DNA of 64,000 nucleotides from Rhodovarius crocodyli (GCF_004005855.1 NZ_SACL01000012.1:30876-94875), one strand, 5' to 3'; counted from the stretch's first letter, positions 52,752 through 59,788 are shown. Numbers and translations are program-made. Notes: generated from the letters alone by a model not told the origin.

Positions 52752-52985
52752 TCAGAGGGCTCCGAGGAACTTCATGGGAAGCCCGATCAGGAAGGCCACG
52801 GCGAAGCCGGCGGCGGTCGTGAGGGTGCAGATGAGGGCGGCTGCGGCACAGCAGCCAAATGCCACCGTCGAAAAACCCTCCTTCCTCACATCCTCCTGCG
52901 AGAGAGCGATGCTCAGGATGACGATGCTGGTCAGGAGCCCGACCCACAGACCCCATTGGGCGCCGTGCTGGATGAACTGTTCCAT
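52752..52985 (-). CDS. Small membrane protein, unknown
   Basis: The 77-residue protein has two or three hydrophobic helices (WGLWVGLLTSIVILSIAL, VAFGCCAAAALICTLT, GFAVAFLIGLPMKFLG). It overlaps the ssb stop (TGATG), so it is co-translated with ssb. No function is recognised. A CG/GC-alternating tract lies just after its stop. Confidence 0.62.
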   Translation of the reverse strand: MEQFIQHGAQWGLWVGLLTSIVILSIALSQEDVRKEGFSTVAFGCCAAAALICTLTTAAGFAVAFLIGLPMKFLGAL

Positions 52986-53461
52986 CACCGCACCTCCGGC
53001 CCGAACGGGATCTCATCGAGGTCATTGCCCTTCCCGCCGCCGTAGGAGCCGCTGGACGGCCGCTGCTGGGCTTCGCGCCTGGGCTGGCTCTGGGTCTGCT
53101 GCTCGCCGCGGTCGCTCTTCCCGCCCACGAACTGCATGGAGCTGCGATATGGCCGCAGCACGACCTCGGTTGAGAAGCGCTCGGCGCCGGACTGGTCAGT
53201 CCACTTCCGGGTTTCGAGTTGCCCTTCCAGGTAGACCTCGCTTCCCTTGGTCAGGTAGCGCTCGGCCAGCTCCGCCAAGCGCTCATCGAAGATCGCGACG
53301 CGGTGCCATTCTGTGCGCTCCTGCTGCTCGCCGGCCTTGTCCTTCCAGCGCTCTGAGGTTGCGACGGACAGGTTCACGACCTTGCCGCCATTCTGGAAGC
53401 TTCGTGCCTCTGGGTCTTTGCCCAGCCGGCCGAGGATGATGACCTTGTTCACGCCAGCCAT
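52985..53461 (-). CDS. ssb: Single-stranded DNA-binding protein
   Basis: The 158-residue protein is an OB-fold [36 protein letters not shown] (landmarks GRLGKDPE and [10 protein letters not shown]), [32 protein letters not shown] Gln/Gly/Ser-rich tail ends [11 protein letters not shown], close to but not the canonical DDDIPF tip; IPF is kept near the end. It coats ssDNA in phage replication and recombination. Start MAGVNK is the standard one. Confidence 0.95.
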   Translation of the reverse strand: MAGVNKVIILGRLGKDPEARSFQNGGKVVNLSVATSERWKDKAGEQQERTEWHRVAIFDERLAELAERYLTKGSEVYLEGQLETRKWTDQSGAERFSTEVVLRPYRSSMQFVGGKSDRGEQQTQSQPRREAQQRPSSGSYGGGKGNDLDEIPFGPEVR

Positions 53462-53700
53462 TGGGCTGCTCTCCTTCCTGGCGCGCGATGCAACGCACAG
53501 CGCCGATTGGGTTCGAATTTGTGTGTGAAGGCGCTGACGAGGACGGCGAAAGGCCTCTCGCACTCAGCGCAGTAGGACGCCCATTCGAGCAAGATGGTCG
53601 GCTCCTGGCCGGTATGGGGCTGCCATCCGGTGCAGACGTAACGCTGGCCGCCGACGAACCTCGTATCGCCCAGGCGGACGTGGTGGGTCGTTGCTTTCAT
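53449..53700 (-). CDS. Small Cys-containing phage protein, unknown
   Basis: The 83-residue protein has [16 protein letters not shown], then [14 protein letters not shown] and [16 protein letters not shown] with a later C-A-L-H could form a zinc site. The ATG overlaps the upstream stop (ATGA) and the end overlaps ssb by 13 bases. No family name is assigned. Confidence 0.6.
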   Translation of the reverse strand: MKATTHHVRLGDTRFVGGQRYVCTGWQPHTGQEPTILLEWASYCAECERPFAVLVSAFTHKFEPNRRCALHRAPGRRAAQWLA

Positions 53701-53915
53701 GGGGCGGCACCTCCGCCCACACAGCACGCATCAAAGTTGCGGCGAGCGTCAGCGTAAGCCGCAACCTTTGATGCGCCTCGATGGCTTTTGCATCGAAGCA
53801 TCAAAGTTTGCAGAAAAGAACGGAGTTCTTTTACGCGCGCGCGTACGCGAGGACTTTGATGCAGAAATCTTTGGTGCAGGTTTGATGCAAGTTTGATGCA
53901 GAAGCGCGGCATCAT
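53697..53915 (-). CDS. Small ORF that contains the iteron-like repeats
   Basis: This 72-residue frame starts with ATG overlapping the PrimPol stop (ATGA) and stops overlapping the next ATG (ATGA). That coupling matches the rest of the operon and argues for real translation. The product is basic and odd in composition (FCIKLASNLHQRFLHQSPRV, then RRNFDACCVGGG). Much of it is a translation of the TTTGATGC repeats, so the DNA sequence may matter more than the protein. No family is recognised. Confidence 0.45.
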   Translation of the reverse strand: MMPRFCIKLASNLHQRFLHQSPRVRARVKELRSFLQTLMLRCKSHRGASKVAAYADARRNFDACCVGGGAAP

Positions 53916-53921
53916 TGATGC
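53728..53921. repeat. Iteron-like TTTGATGC repeat cluster, candidate replication origin
   Basis: Six exact copies of TTTGATGC occur: plus strand at 53767, 53855, 53881 and 53892, and inverted at 53728 and 53798. Variants lie at 53790, 53870 and 53914. Three copies at 53870, 53881 and 53892 repeat every 11 bases. The two left copies lie in a long inverted repeat (53728-53743 with 53758-53774, one bulge). GCATCATTGATGC at 53909-53921 is a perfect 13-base palindrome over the PrimPol stop. The cluster follows the PrimPol-helicase gene and lies near ssb, a natural place for an origin. Confidence 0.6.
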
Positions 53922-56089
53922 ACCGTGCCGCCGGACTGCGCGCCCGTCGCCTCGTTGCACCATGCGGCAACCGGGGAACCGTCCACTGCGCGCAGACCTT
54001 TCCTCGGGTTCCGGTTGTTGTCGTAGAACTCCTGGACAGTGCACCCATCCAGTTGAAGTTGCTTGAGAAGGGTCCTTTGCTCTTTCGCTTCCGAGATGCC
54101 GTGCCGATGGAACAGGACCGCGACGGAACGCGGCTCTTCCATGCTCAGGCGGGGGCTCCAAGGGCCATGCGCTGTCCCGTGCGAGATACCCGCCATGATG
54201 TGGGCGTAGACATCCGGGTCGATGCCCTGACGCGCCGCATCGGGGGGCGTCCAGGGGAGTGCTGCGGCCACGTGCTCGCCGTTGTCGAGCTCGTATTCCT
54301 GCATCTGATGCCAGGCGGCATCCTCACGCCGGCCGTAGTTGTTCTTCGCGTCTGCGACCTTGAAGTAGGTCCAGCGCAGGTCGTCAGCCACGCCCAGCTT
54401 CGCCGCATCCGCGTCGTCCATGGGGGTGACGGTGAAGGCCTTGCGGATCGCGCCGCCGGTCGCCGAGGCGCCACGGAAGCTGTCCAGGTCGCCGGCCTCC
54501 GCACCCTTGCGGGTGTGGTGGATGAGGATGATGGCGATGTTGTAGCGCCGTGCCAGGGTGCGCAGATGGGCCACGACATGCCGCATGGCGGTGTTGTCGT
54601 TTTCCTCCGCGGTGTGGAGCTCGGCCAGAGGATCCAGCATCAGGATGTCGGGCTGCCATTCCTGGATCAGCGCCTCGAGCTCGTCCCACGCCTGGGTGAA
54701 CAGGAACGTGCCGGCCTGTCGATCGACCTGTATCAGGGTGCCGATGTCGTCGGGGGAGACGCGGGCGACGCGCCCGGCCAGGTCACGGGGATACTTCCCG
54801 AACTGGCGCAGGGCTGCGGAAAAGCGGCGGCGCTGCTCGTTCTCGTCGTCCTCGACGTTGTAGGTCATGACCTTGAGCGGGCGGTTCGGCTTGAAGCTGC
54901 CGTAGTGCTCGCCGAGTGCGGCCGCGCAGGCCCAGGCCACCATGAGAGAGGACTTGCCGGTGCCGCCCGGGCCACCGGCAAGGGTGATGGCGCCGCGCAG
55001 CAGATGGCCGGGCACGGCCCATTGCCGGCGCTCGATAGCCGCCTCGTCCCAGCCCTCATCGGTCCAGTGCAGGGCCTTGGTGGGCGCCTTGGCCTCGGGC
55101 GCGATCCGCTCGGCCGCGTCCAGGGACATGTCGTAGTCCGGCTCGCCGTGCCAGTGATGCGGCACATCCTCATAGGGCGGCGGCTCAGGCGCCACGATCT
55201 CGATGCGGTGGACGTGCCGGACTTCGCGGGCCGGGGCGTTCCAGGGCCGGGCCTCGCCGTCAGCCATGGCGCGCTCGACCTTGGCGCGGATGTCGCGCTC
55301 GTGCCAGGGAGCCATGCCGGGCTGGTTGCGCATGCCCATGCCGGCTGAAATGAGGGTTTCGCGGGCGTAGCCCTTGGACAGCTCGCCGCCGGCGACGAAA
55401 TGGCCCATGTGCAGGGCTGCGGTGTTGAGGGTGGTTTCCTGCGTGCCCCAGCCGGCGGCCATGATCGCGTCGCAGGCGTTGCTGAGGGCCGCCAGGGCGT
55501 AGCGGGAGCCGTTGGTGTCATCGGCCAGCGCGCGGGGCTTGGGAGCCGGCGCAGGGGCCGCCTGAGGCGGGTCCAGCAGGTCAAGCAGCCATTCGGGCGC
55601 TTCGGCCGGGGCGGCGGGGTCAGAGACGCTGTAGCCGGTGCTGGGCGGGTAGATGATGTAGCCGCCGTCGCCACGGACATCGACATTCTCAGCCAGCTTG
55701 CCGGCGCTGTTGCGAATGGTGCGGCCTGCCGGCATGGCGAACAGCAGGTGGGTTCCGCCTGACTGTGTGCGATGCCGGCGGGTCTGCGGGAGGCGGTGCT
55801 CATTGGCCGTCAGCCACTCGCCACCCTTGGCCCCGTCGCGCACATCGATGTCCACCGCGAACACGCCAGAGGCACGGCCGGTCGGCACGCCGATGAGCGC
55901 GGCCTTGGGGCGCGAGAACATTTCCGAGACGGTATCGCGGTCCTGGGCAGCGTCGTGCAGGCCGTTCTGGGTGATGGGACGCTTGGACGAATTGCAGGGG
56001 AACACCGGCAGATCGGCGCAGAGGAACAGCGCGATCTGGGTCAGCGGCGTGCCGGCGGGCGGGGTCTGGCCGTCGTAGTGCAAGCTCAT
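53912..56089 (-). CDS. Phage PrimPol-helicase (bifunctional primase/polymerase with RepA-like ATPase)
   Basis: The 725-residue protein joins two replication activities. The N-terminal PrimPol domain (about 10-175) has the catalytic DID (residues 80-82), GGTHLLF and DVRGDGGYIIYPPS. The RecA/RepA-like ATPase (about 310-560) has Walker A GGPGGTGKSS, then MLDPLAELH (Walker B-like) and IIHHTR-type ILIHHTRKG, then SFRGASATGGAIRKAF. The start at 56089 (MSLHYDGQTP) overlaps the rusA stop as ATGA. A longer frame to 56326 is only antisense to rusA. It likely primes and opens the phage origin. Confidence 0.9.
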   Translation of the reverse strand: MSLHYDGQTPPAGTPLTQIALFLCADLPVFPCNSSKRPITQNGLHDAAQDRDTVSEMFSRPKAALIGVPTGRASGVFAVDIDVRDGAKGGEWLTANEHRLPQTRRHRTQSGGTHLLFAMPAGRTIRNSAGKLAENVDVRGDGGYIIYPPSTGYSVSDPAAPAEAPEWLLDLLDPPQAAPAPAPKPRALADDTNGSRYALAALSNACDAIMAAGWGTQETTLNTAALHMGHFVAGGELSKGYARETLISAGMGMRNQPGMAPWHERDIRAKVERAMADGEARPWNAPAREVRHVHRIEIVAPEPPPYEDVPHHWHGEPDYDMSLDAAERIAPEAKAPTKALHWTDEGWDEAAIERRQWAVPGHLLRGAITLAGGPGGTGKSSLMVAWACAAALGEHYGSFKPNRPLKVMTYNVEDDENEQRRRFSAALRQFGKYPRDLAGRVARVSPDDIGTLIQVDRQAGTFLFTQAWDELEALIQEWQPDILMLDPLAELHTAEENDNTAMRHVVAHLRTLARRYNIAIILIHHTRKGAEAGDLDSFRGASATGGAIRKAFTVTPMDDADAAKLGVADDLRWTYFKVADAKNNYGRREDAAWHQMQEYELDNGEHVAAALPWTPPDAARQGIDPDVYAHIMAGISHGTAHGPWSPRLSMEEPRSVAVLFHRHGISEAKEQRTLLKQLQLDGCTVQEFYDNNRNPRKGLRAVDGSPVAAWCNEATGAQSGGTVHQ

Positions 56090-56646
56090 GCCCGCCTTCC
56101 CATGATGCGCTCGGCCAGGGCGAGCATGTTGGCTGCCATGGGAGCGGGGATGTTGTCGGGGCCGAGGTCGCGGACACGCACGCAGCGGCCATAGGGCGCC
56201 GGGGTCAGCTTGGCGGTATGCTCGGTCAGGAGGACGTGGGCGGCCTCCCAGGCGCGGCGCTGGGCTTCCTGTACCTCCCGGACAGCACGCGGTGCCGGCG
56301 CTTCGAACAGGCCGATGCTGACCCATTCAGCGGGGCAGTCGTCATCCACGTCGAGCGTCAGGCCGCGTAGCATGCTGTCATCCTGGATCGCACCGCCGGC
56401 CTGGAGGGCATCCATGATCGGCTTGATGGCGTTGTCGGGGTCGCGGCGCGTGACCGGCAGCGTGATCGAGGCGGTGAACCACGTCAGGCGCGCTTGGCCG
56501 CCGAGCTGGTGCGAGACAGCATCCGAAGCATCGTCCGCCCACTTTCGGTAGTCGGTGGATTTCCGGACCTGGCCCTTGAACACGCGCCACAGGCGGTTGG
56601 CCGAGGGAGGCAGCGGCAGGACCAGGCGGGTTTCGTGCAGGCTCAC
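56086..56646 (-). CDS. rusA: RusA-type Holliday junction resolvase
   Basis: The 186-residue protein is RusA-like: LVLPLPPSANRLWRVFKGQV at the start, then RRDPDNAIKPIMDAL and GAIQDDSML with the catalytic Asp residues. RusA cuts four-way junctions in phage recombination and before packaging. The extension after residue 120 is longer than E. coli RusA (120 residues) and Arg/Ala-rich, of unknown use. The GTG at 56646 overlaps the upstream stop (GTGA), so it is chosen over an ATG far upstream. Confidence 0.88.
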   Translation of the reverse strand: MSLHETRLVLPLPPSANRLWRVFKGQVRKSTDYRKWADDASDAVSHQLGGQARLTWFTASITLPVTRRDPDNAIKPIMDALQAGGAIQDDSMLRGLTLDVDDDCPAEWVSIGLFEAPAPRAVREVQEAQRRAWEAAHVLLTEHTAKLTPAPYGRCVRVRDLGPDNIPAPMAANMLALAERIMGRRA

Positions 56647-56837
56647 CGGCGGAACCTCCGCACCTTGCGCTGGTTCTGCTTGATGATGTCGGTCAGGATG
56701 CGGACGAACTGCGGAACGCGGTGCGGCTCGATCCCAGCGGCACCGCACGCCGTGCGGATGTCCGTGTAGGTGATGAGGGCGTTGCGCACGCGGTCAAGTT
56801 CTTCGGTCGTGACCGGCTGGGGCTCAGAAGGGGTCAT
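56643..56837 (-). CDS. Small phage protein, unknown
   Basis: The 64-residue protein is helical with TTEELDRVRNALITYTDIRTACGAAGIEPHRVPQFVRI (landmarks IRTACGAAG and PQFVRIL) and a basic tail QRKVRRFRR. The last part may touch DNA. It is coupled to rusA by GTGA and overlaps the small membrane gene upstream by 14 bases. Confidence 0.6.
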   Translation of the reverse strand: MTPSEPQPVTTEELDRVRNALITYTDIRTACGAAGIEPHRVPQFVRILTDIIKQNQRKVRRFRR

Positions 56838-56955
56838 GGTCGCTGTCCCGCAGGTCGCAGAGCATCCAGACCAAGGCGCAACCGAGCATCGCGATCCCGC
56901 CGCCGAGGGCGAGCAGGAAGGCCGCCTTGAAGATGGCTTCGACCGCGCCCATCAT
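56824..56955 (-). CDS. Tiny single-helix membrane protein
   Basis: The 43-residue ORF encodes MMGAVEAIFKAAFLLALGGG and goes on to IAMLGCALVWMLCDL, one long hydrophobic helix, with an acidic tail (RDSDHDPF). The ATG overlaps the upstream stop (ATGA). Its size and coupling resemble small phage membrane effectors. Function unknown. Confidence 0.5.
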   Translation of the reverse strand: MMGAVEAIFKAAFLLALGGGIAMLGCALVWMLCDLRDSDHDPF

Positions 56956-57461
56956 GCCGCGTGCCTCCGGGCCTTGGCGCTGTAGTGCGCCCGCATCTCG
57001 ACGATGGCGCGCTCACGCGACAGGTTGAGGCGCTGCATGATGCTCAGGATCATGCGTTCCTGGGCATCGGAGAGCATGGCGGGAATGACGATCTGCGGCT
57101 TGGGATTGGGCAGCAGCAGCCCCTCATCGCGCATTTCGTCGATCACGCCCTTGACCGAGTTGACCGACCGGCCGAGGGCAGCTGCCATTTCAGCAGCCGT
57201 CTTGCCTTCACGCTTGGCCAGCAGGACGAACTGCTTGTCGTCGTCGGACCAGGCGCCGGCCACCGGTGCAACGGACGTAGCCGGGGGCGCCTTTTCACGG
57301 AGCGCCCGGTTGTCCCCCAGCACACGGAGCGCGCAGAGCTTCGCCCGGACGGCACGCGGTGTGCGGCCGATCTGGTCTGCGATGTCCTGGATCAGGACGC
57401 CGGCCTGATAGGCGCTGAGCATCTGCCCTACCTCATGGTCGAGCCACGCGGTGTTACTCAT
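56952..57461 (-). CDS. HTH-repeat DNA-binding protein, phage regulator candidate
   Basis: The 169-residue protein has two Myb/HTH-like units. The first is WLDHEVGQMLSAYQAGVLIQDIADQIGRTPRAVRAKL (key parts IQDIADQIGRTPRAV). The second is WSDDDKQFVLLAKREGKTAAEMAAALGRSVNSVKG (key part TAAEMAAALGRSVNSV). A third helical segment follows with LNLSRERAIVEMRAHYS. Such proteins often regulate early phage genes. It is coupled to both neighbours by ATGA overlaps. Confidence 0.7.
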   Translation of the reverse strand: MSNTAWLDHEVGQMLSAYQAGVLIQDIADQIGRTPRAVRAKLCALRVLGDNRALREKAPPATSVAPVAGAWSDDDKQFVLLAKREGKTAAEMAAALGRSVNSVKGVIDEMRDEGLLLPNPKPQIVIPAMLSDAQERMILSIMQRLNLSRERAIVEMRAHYSAKARRHAA

Positions 57462-57625
57462 GCATGCCTCCCGAGTGCGCGCATCGCTTTGCGGATGCCT
57501 TCGCGCATGGTTTCTGTGATGAGGCCCCAGGAGCAGCCGAAGGCGACGATGCCCAGGCGCAGCTCGGGGAGATTTCCGCTGACGGCACCGAAGCCGAACC
57601 AGCCGAAGGCGATCCAGAACGTCAC
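57458..57625 (-). CDS. Tiny membrane protein, unknown
   Basis: The 55-residue protein has two hydrophobic segments (FWIAFGWFGFGAVSG and LGIVAFGCSWGLI) and a basic helical end (REGIRKAMRALGRH). The GTG start overlaps the upstream stop (GTGA) and the stop overlaps the next ATG (ATGA). Function unknown. Confidence 0.55.
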   Translation of the reverse strand: MTFWIAFGWFGFGAVSGNLPELRLGIVAFGCSWGLITETMREGIRKAMRALGRHA

Positions 57626-57891
57626 CCGCCCAGCTCCTTCAGCGCGTGGCGCAGATGGTCCGCTGCCTGGGCGATCTGCCCGGCGTCGGCGCGGCCCGCG
57701 AGGCGGGCGATTTCCGAGAAAATGTCTGCGTCCACGGCCATCAGGCGCACGAGGTCATCGGCGCCAGGTGCGCTCTCCCCAGCCTGCCAGCGGGCGGCGG
57801 TGCGGGGATGGACGCGGGCGAGACGGGCGAGTTGCTTGGGAGACTTGCCACGCAAGACGGTGGCAATGCTGTCCATCGTAATGACAGTCAT
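57622..57891 (-). CDS. Small HTH regulator at the head of the early operon (Cro/CII-like)
   Basis: The 89-residue protein has MDSIATVLRGKSPKQLARLARVHPRTAARWQAG (key part KQLARLARVHPRTAARW), a single helix-turn-helix. The C-terminal half is helical. It is the first gene of the leftward early operon. A perfect TGACA-N4-TGTCA palindrome covers its own start codon, suggesting autoregulation. It could be Cro- or CII-like; which one is not decidable by eye. Confidence 0.72.
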   Translation of the reverse strand: MTVITMDSIATVLRGKSPKQLARLARVHPRTAARWQAGESAPGADDLVRLMAVDADIFSEIARLAGRADAGQIAQAADHLRHALKELGG

Positions 57892-57895
57892 GTCA
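57882..57895. promoter_or_regulatory. Palindrome over the start codon of the early HTH gene
   Basis: TGACAGTCATGTCA is a perfect 5-bp inverted repeat with a 4-base centre. It includes the ATG of the HTH gene at 57889-57891 (minus strand). Binding here would block translation start or early transcription. The motif differs from the TTTGCA sites near the repressor. Confidence 0.5.
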
Positions 57896-58194
57896 CATGC
57901 TCCTGGATAGAGTTCGGGGCATGGCAGATCGCAGTAACAGCCCGGGCAGCGTTGGCGCGCTGTTCGGGCACCTCCCTGGAAAATGCGCGGGGCGCGCCAG
58001 CGACACCCGCAGTCGAGACACGGAGGAGAGGCCCAAGGCGGGGATATCCGGCCCGCGCGGCTGCCCGGAGCGTCAGGCCGTCTTGGCCGCTGGCGACGCT
58101 GCGGGAAGAGGAGACACGGGCCGGCCTACGCGATTGCGCAATAACCGGCCCGTGATCCACCATGCGCCAGGGAATGATGGCATGGAGGATAGTC
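57892..58194. other. Intergenic region between divergent early HTH and plus-strand genes
   Basis: About 300 bases with no convincing gene. An open plus-strand frame starts at 57921, but its composition (Arg/Gly/Asp-rich, no domain) is that of a chance frame and it runs into the next gene. A perfect 10-bp inverted repeat, CACGGGCCGG (58115-58124) with CCGGCCCGTG (58145-58154), encloses 20 bases. Divergent promoters must lie here. Confidence 0.5.
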
Positions 58195-58416
58195 ATGAAC
58201 GAAGAACAGCAACGCTTGGCGATGGCGGTCACGTCCATCGCGGTCTTGCGCGTCGCAGTCGCGGCGCTGATCGCCGCCAATCCGCAGCGCGGCAGGATCA
58301 TGGAAGCGTTGGAGCAATACCGCCCGGCACCGACAGCGCCAGACGGCGCATACATGGAGGCGGCGGTGGATGAGCTGCTGCTGCACATCACACGCTTCTC
58401 CGGAGCTGGTCACTGA
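58195..58416 (+). CDS. Small phage protein, unknown
   Basis: The 73-residue protein starts MNEEQQRLAMAVTSIAVLRV and is mostly helical, with an acidic C-terminal half (APDGAYMEAAVDELLLHIT). GGAGG lies about 8 bases before the ATG. It is divergent from the early HTH gene. An earlier in-frame ATG at 58162 lacks a ribosome site. No family is recognised. Confidence 0.6.
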   Translation: MNEEQQRLAMAVTSIAVLRVAVAALIAANPQRGRIMEALEQYRPAPTAPDGAYMEAAVDELLLHITRFSGAGH

Positions 58417-58522
58417 GACGAAGCGCCTCCGACTTGATCTGGCGGTCGAACGCCGCCCAATCGAACGGAGGTTCAGCACCCCGGATGAACCACAGCAGGA
58501 CTTTGCCAATGAGGGCGCGCAT
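58388..58522 (-). CDS. Possible tiny antisense ORF
   Basis: A 44-residue minus-strand frame (MRALIGKVLLWFIRGAEPPF, then a charged helix) has GGAGG 9 bases before its ATG. It fills the gap between two plus-strand genes and overlaps the end of one by 29 bases. The sequence looks protein-like, but nothing else supports it. Confidence 0.28.
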   Translation of the reverse strand: MRALIGKVLLWFIRGAEPPFDWAAFDRQIKSEALRLSDQLRRSV

Positions 58523-58551
58523 CAGGCGGCCCTCCGGAAGGAGAATGAGAG

Positions 58552-58806
58552 ATGTGGATATTGAGCAGCGCAGGCTCGGTCCTGCTGGCCTTCGGTGCCT
58601 ATAAGCTCTGGGAAGGCTATCCGAACCATCTTGAGGTCGGCGCCATCCTTGTCGGTGTCGGCCTGTGCGCCTCGGGCATCTACGCCCTCATCAAGGGACA
58701 TGATCACGACATCGGCCGGCTTCACGCCAAGCTCGACGCCATTCTCGCGGAGCAAGAGCGACTGCGCTTCAAGACGATGCCGGAACCCGAATGGCTCGAA
58801 GATTGA
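58552..58806 (+). CDS. Small membrane protein with cytoplasmic helical tail
   Basis: The 84-residue protein has two hydrophobic helices (WILSSAGSVLLAFGAYKLW, LEVGAILVGVGLCASGIYAL) and a charged helical tail (RLHAKLDAILAEQERLRF). GGAAGGAG lies about 11 bases upstream. It is convergent with the HTH gene at 58809, two bases apart. Unknown function; a moderator of superinfection or lysis is possible. Confidence 0.62.
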   Translation: MWILSSAGSVLLAFGAYKLWEGYPNHLEVGAILVGVGLCASGIYALIKGHDHDIGRLHAKLDAILAEQERLRFKTMPEPEWLED

Positions 58807-58808
58807 CA

Positions 58809-59003
58809 TCACGCCACCTCGCGCGGGGCGAAGGCGGCTTCGACCAGGCGCCGATACACGTCCAGCGTCGGCTCGGTCTTCTTCGCCTTCCAGCGCGAGA
58901 AGGTGGACGGAGCAATGGCAGCCTCGCGGCAGACCTGCGCCATGGACTTGCCGCAGGAAGCGGCGCGGGCCTCGATGTCTGCGGGCGTGAGAAGGGGTGC
59001 CAT
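58809..59003 (-). CDS. Cro-like HTH protein
   Basis: The 64-residue protein has the HTH pattern SMAQVCREAAIAPSTFSRWKAKKTEPTLDVYRRLVEA (key part MAQVCREAAIAPSTFSRW), one domain only. It is divergent from the S24 repressor with 86 bases between, the classical Cro/CI layout. There is no good ribosome site before the ATG at 59003, so it may be leaderless or start at an upstream GTG (58999+10). Confidence 0.75.
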   Translation of the reverse strand: MAPLLTPADIEARAASCGKSMAQVCREAAIAPSTFSRWKAKKTEPTLDVYRRLVEAAFAPREVA

Positions 59004-59015
59004 ATGCACATCATA

Positions 59016-59091
59016 TTTGCAGTCGTGCAAACGCGTCAATAGCAATCATGCAAACAGCCAGCACCGCCGAAATGTGCAAGTTTGCGCACAT
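59016..59091. promoter_or_regulatory. Repressor operator region between cro-like and S24 repressor genes
   Basis: TTTGCAGTCGTGCAAA (59016-59031) is a perfect TTTGCA-N4-TGCAAA palindrome. A half site ATGCAAA lies at 59048-59054. ATGTGC (59072-59077) pairs with GCACAT (59086-59091) over the repressor start codon and contains TGCAAGTTTGC. These three sites in 76 bases resemble a lambda-type operator set. The same TTTGCA motif repeats at 60122-60160. Confidence 0.65.
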
Positions 59092-59788
59092 GGATGACTA
59101 TCAACGCAGGATACGTGAGCAGGTCCAGGAGCTGCTTGCGCGCACAGGCATGGATGCGACGGGATTGGCGCGGGCGGCTGGCTTGGCGCCATCGACGCTC
59201 ACGCGCTTCCTGAACGATCCGGACGTGAAGCACTCCCTTTCAGGCAAGACGATGCAGAAGCTCATAGACGCTGCTTCCGCTGGCGGAGCGCCTGCGATAC
59301 CCACACCGCCCGGCAAGTCGGAAGTTCGCCCGGCGCCCGATGCCCCGGTGCCGGTTCTCGCGGAGATGAAGCGCGACGTCCCGGTGTTCGGCACGGCGCG
59401 AGGGGCGAACGGTGATGGCGCCTTCGTTCTCGACATGTCCGAAGTGGTAGACTGGGTGCGCCGCCCGCCCGGCCTGATCGGCGTCCGGGATGTTTATGCG
59501 CTATGGGTTGAGGGAGACAGCATGGAGCCTGCCATCAGCCACGGCGATCTTGTCTACCTGCACCCCAAGCGGCCCATTCATCCCGGCGACCGCGTGGTGA
59601 TCGTCAGGCGCGAGGGGCTAGAGGACCAACACGTCACTATGCGCGCCTATGTGAAGCAGTTCGTGAGGCGCGCGGGCGGCAAGGTAATCACAAGGCAATT
59701 CAATCCCGACAAAGAGGTTGAGTTTGCCCAGGATGAGGTGGTGAGCATGCACAAGGTGCTCAGTATGGCCGACATGATGGGGGTGTGA
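59090..59788 (+). CDS. S24-family phage repressor (CI-like)
   Basis: The 232-residue protein has an HTH at about 23-45 (ATGLARAAGLAPSTLTRF) and an S24 peptidase domain at about 97-225. The catalytic Ser144 lies in VEGDSMEP and Lys189 in RAYVKQF, spaced 45 residues. The usual Ala-Gly cleavage dipeptide before the domain is not seen; the region reads VFGTARGANGDG. It probably keeps the prophage silent. The ATG at 59090 has no ribosome site and lies in an operator, so the message may be leaderless; ATG 59072 or 59048 are alternatives. Confidence 0.88.
   Translation: MDDYQRRIREQVQELLARTGMDATGLARAAGLAPSTLTRFLNDPDVKHSLSGKTMQKLIDAASAGGAPAIPTPPGKSEVRPAPDAPVPVLAEMKRDVPVFGTARGANGDGAFVLDMSEVVDWVRRPPGLIGVRDVYALWVEGDSMEPAISHGDLVYLHPKRPIHPGDRVVIVRREGLEDQHVTMRAYVKQFVRRAGGKVITRQFNPDKEVEFAQDEVVSMHKVLSMADMMGV

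Noticed and set aside
53728..53921. CRISPR array
   Set aside because: The repeats are only 8 bases, occur in both orientations and have no regular 30-40-base spacers.
56090..56326. N-terminal extension of the PrimPol-helicase
   Set aside because: The extra 79 residues are Pro/Arg/Gly-rich and lie within rusA in another frame; the ATG at 56089 overlaps the rusA stop.
57921..58373. Plus-strand ORF starting MADRSNSPGS
   Set aside because: The product is low in complexity with no fold hints, and it overlaps a better-supported gene with a good ribosome site.
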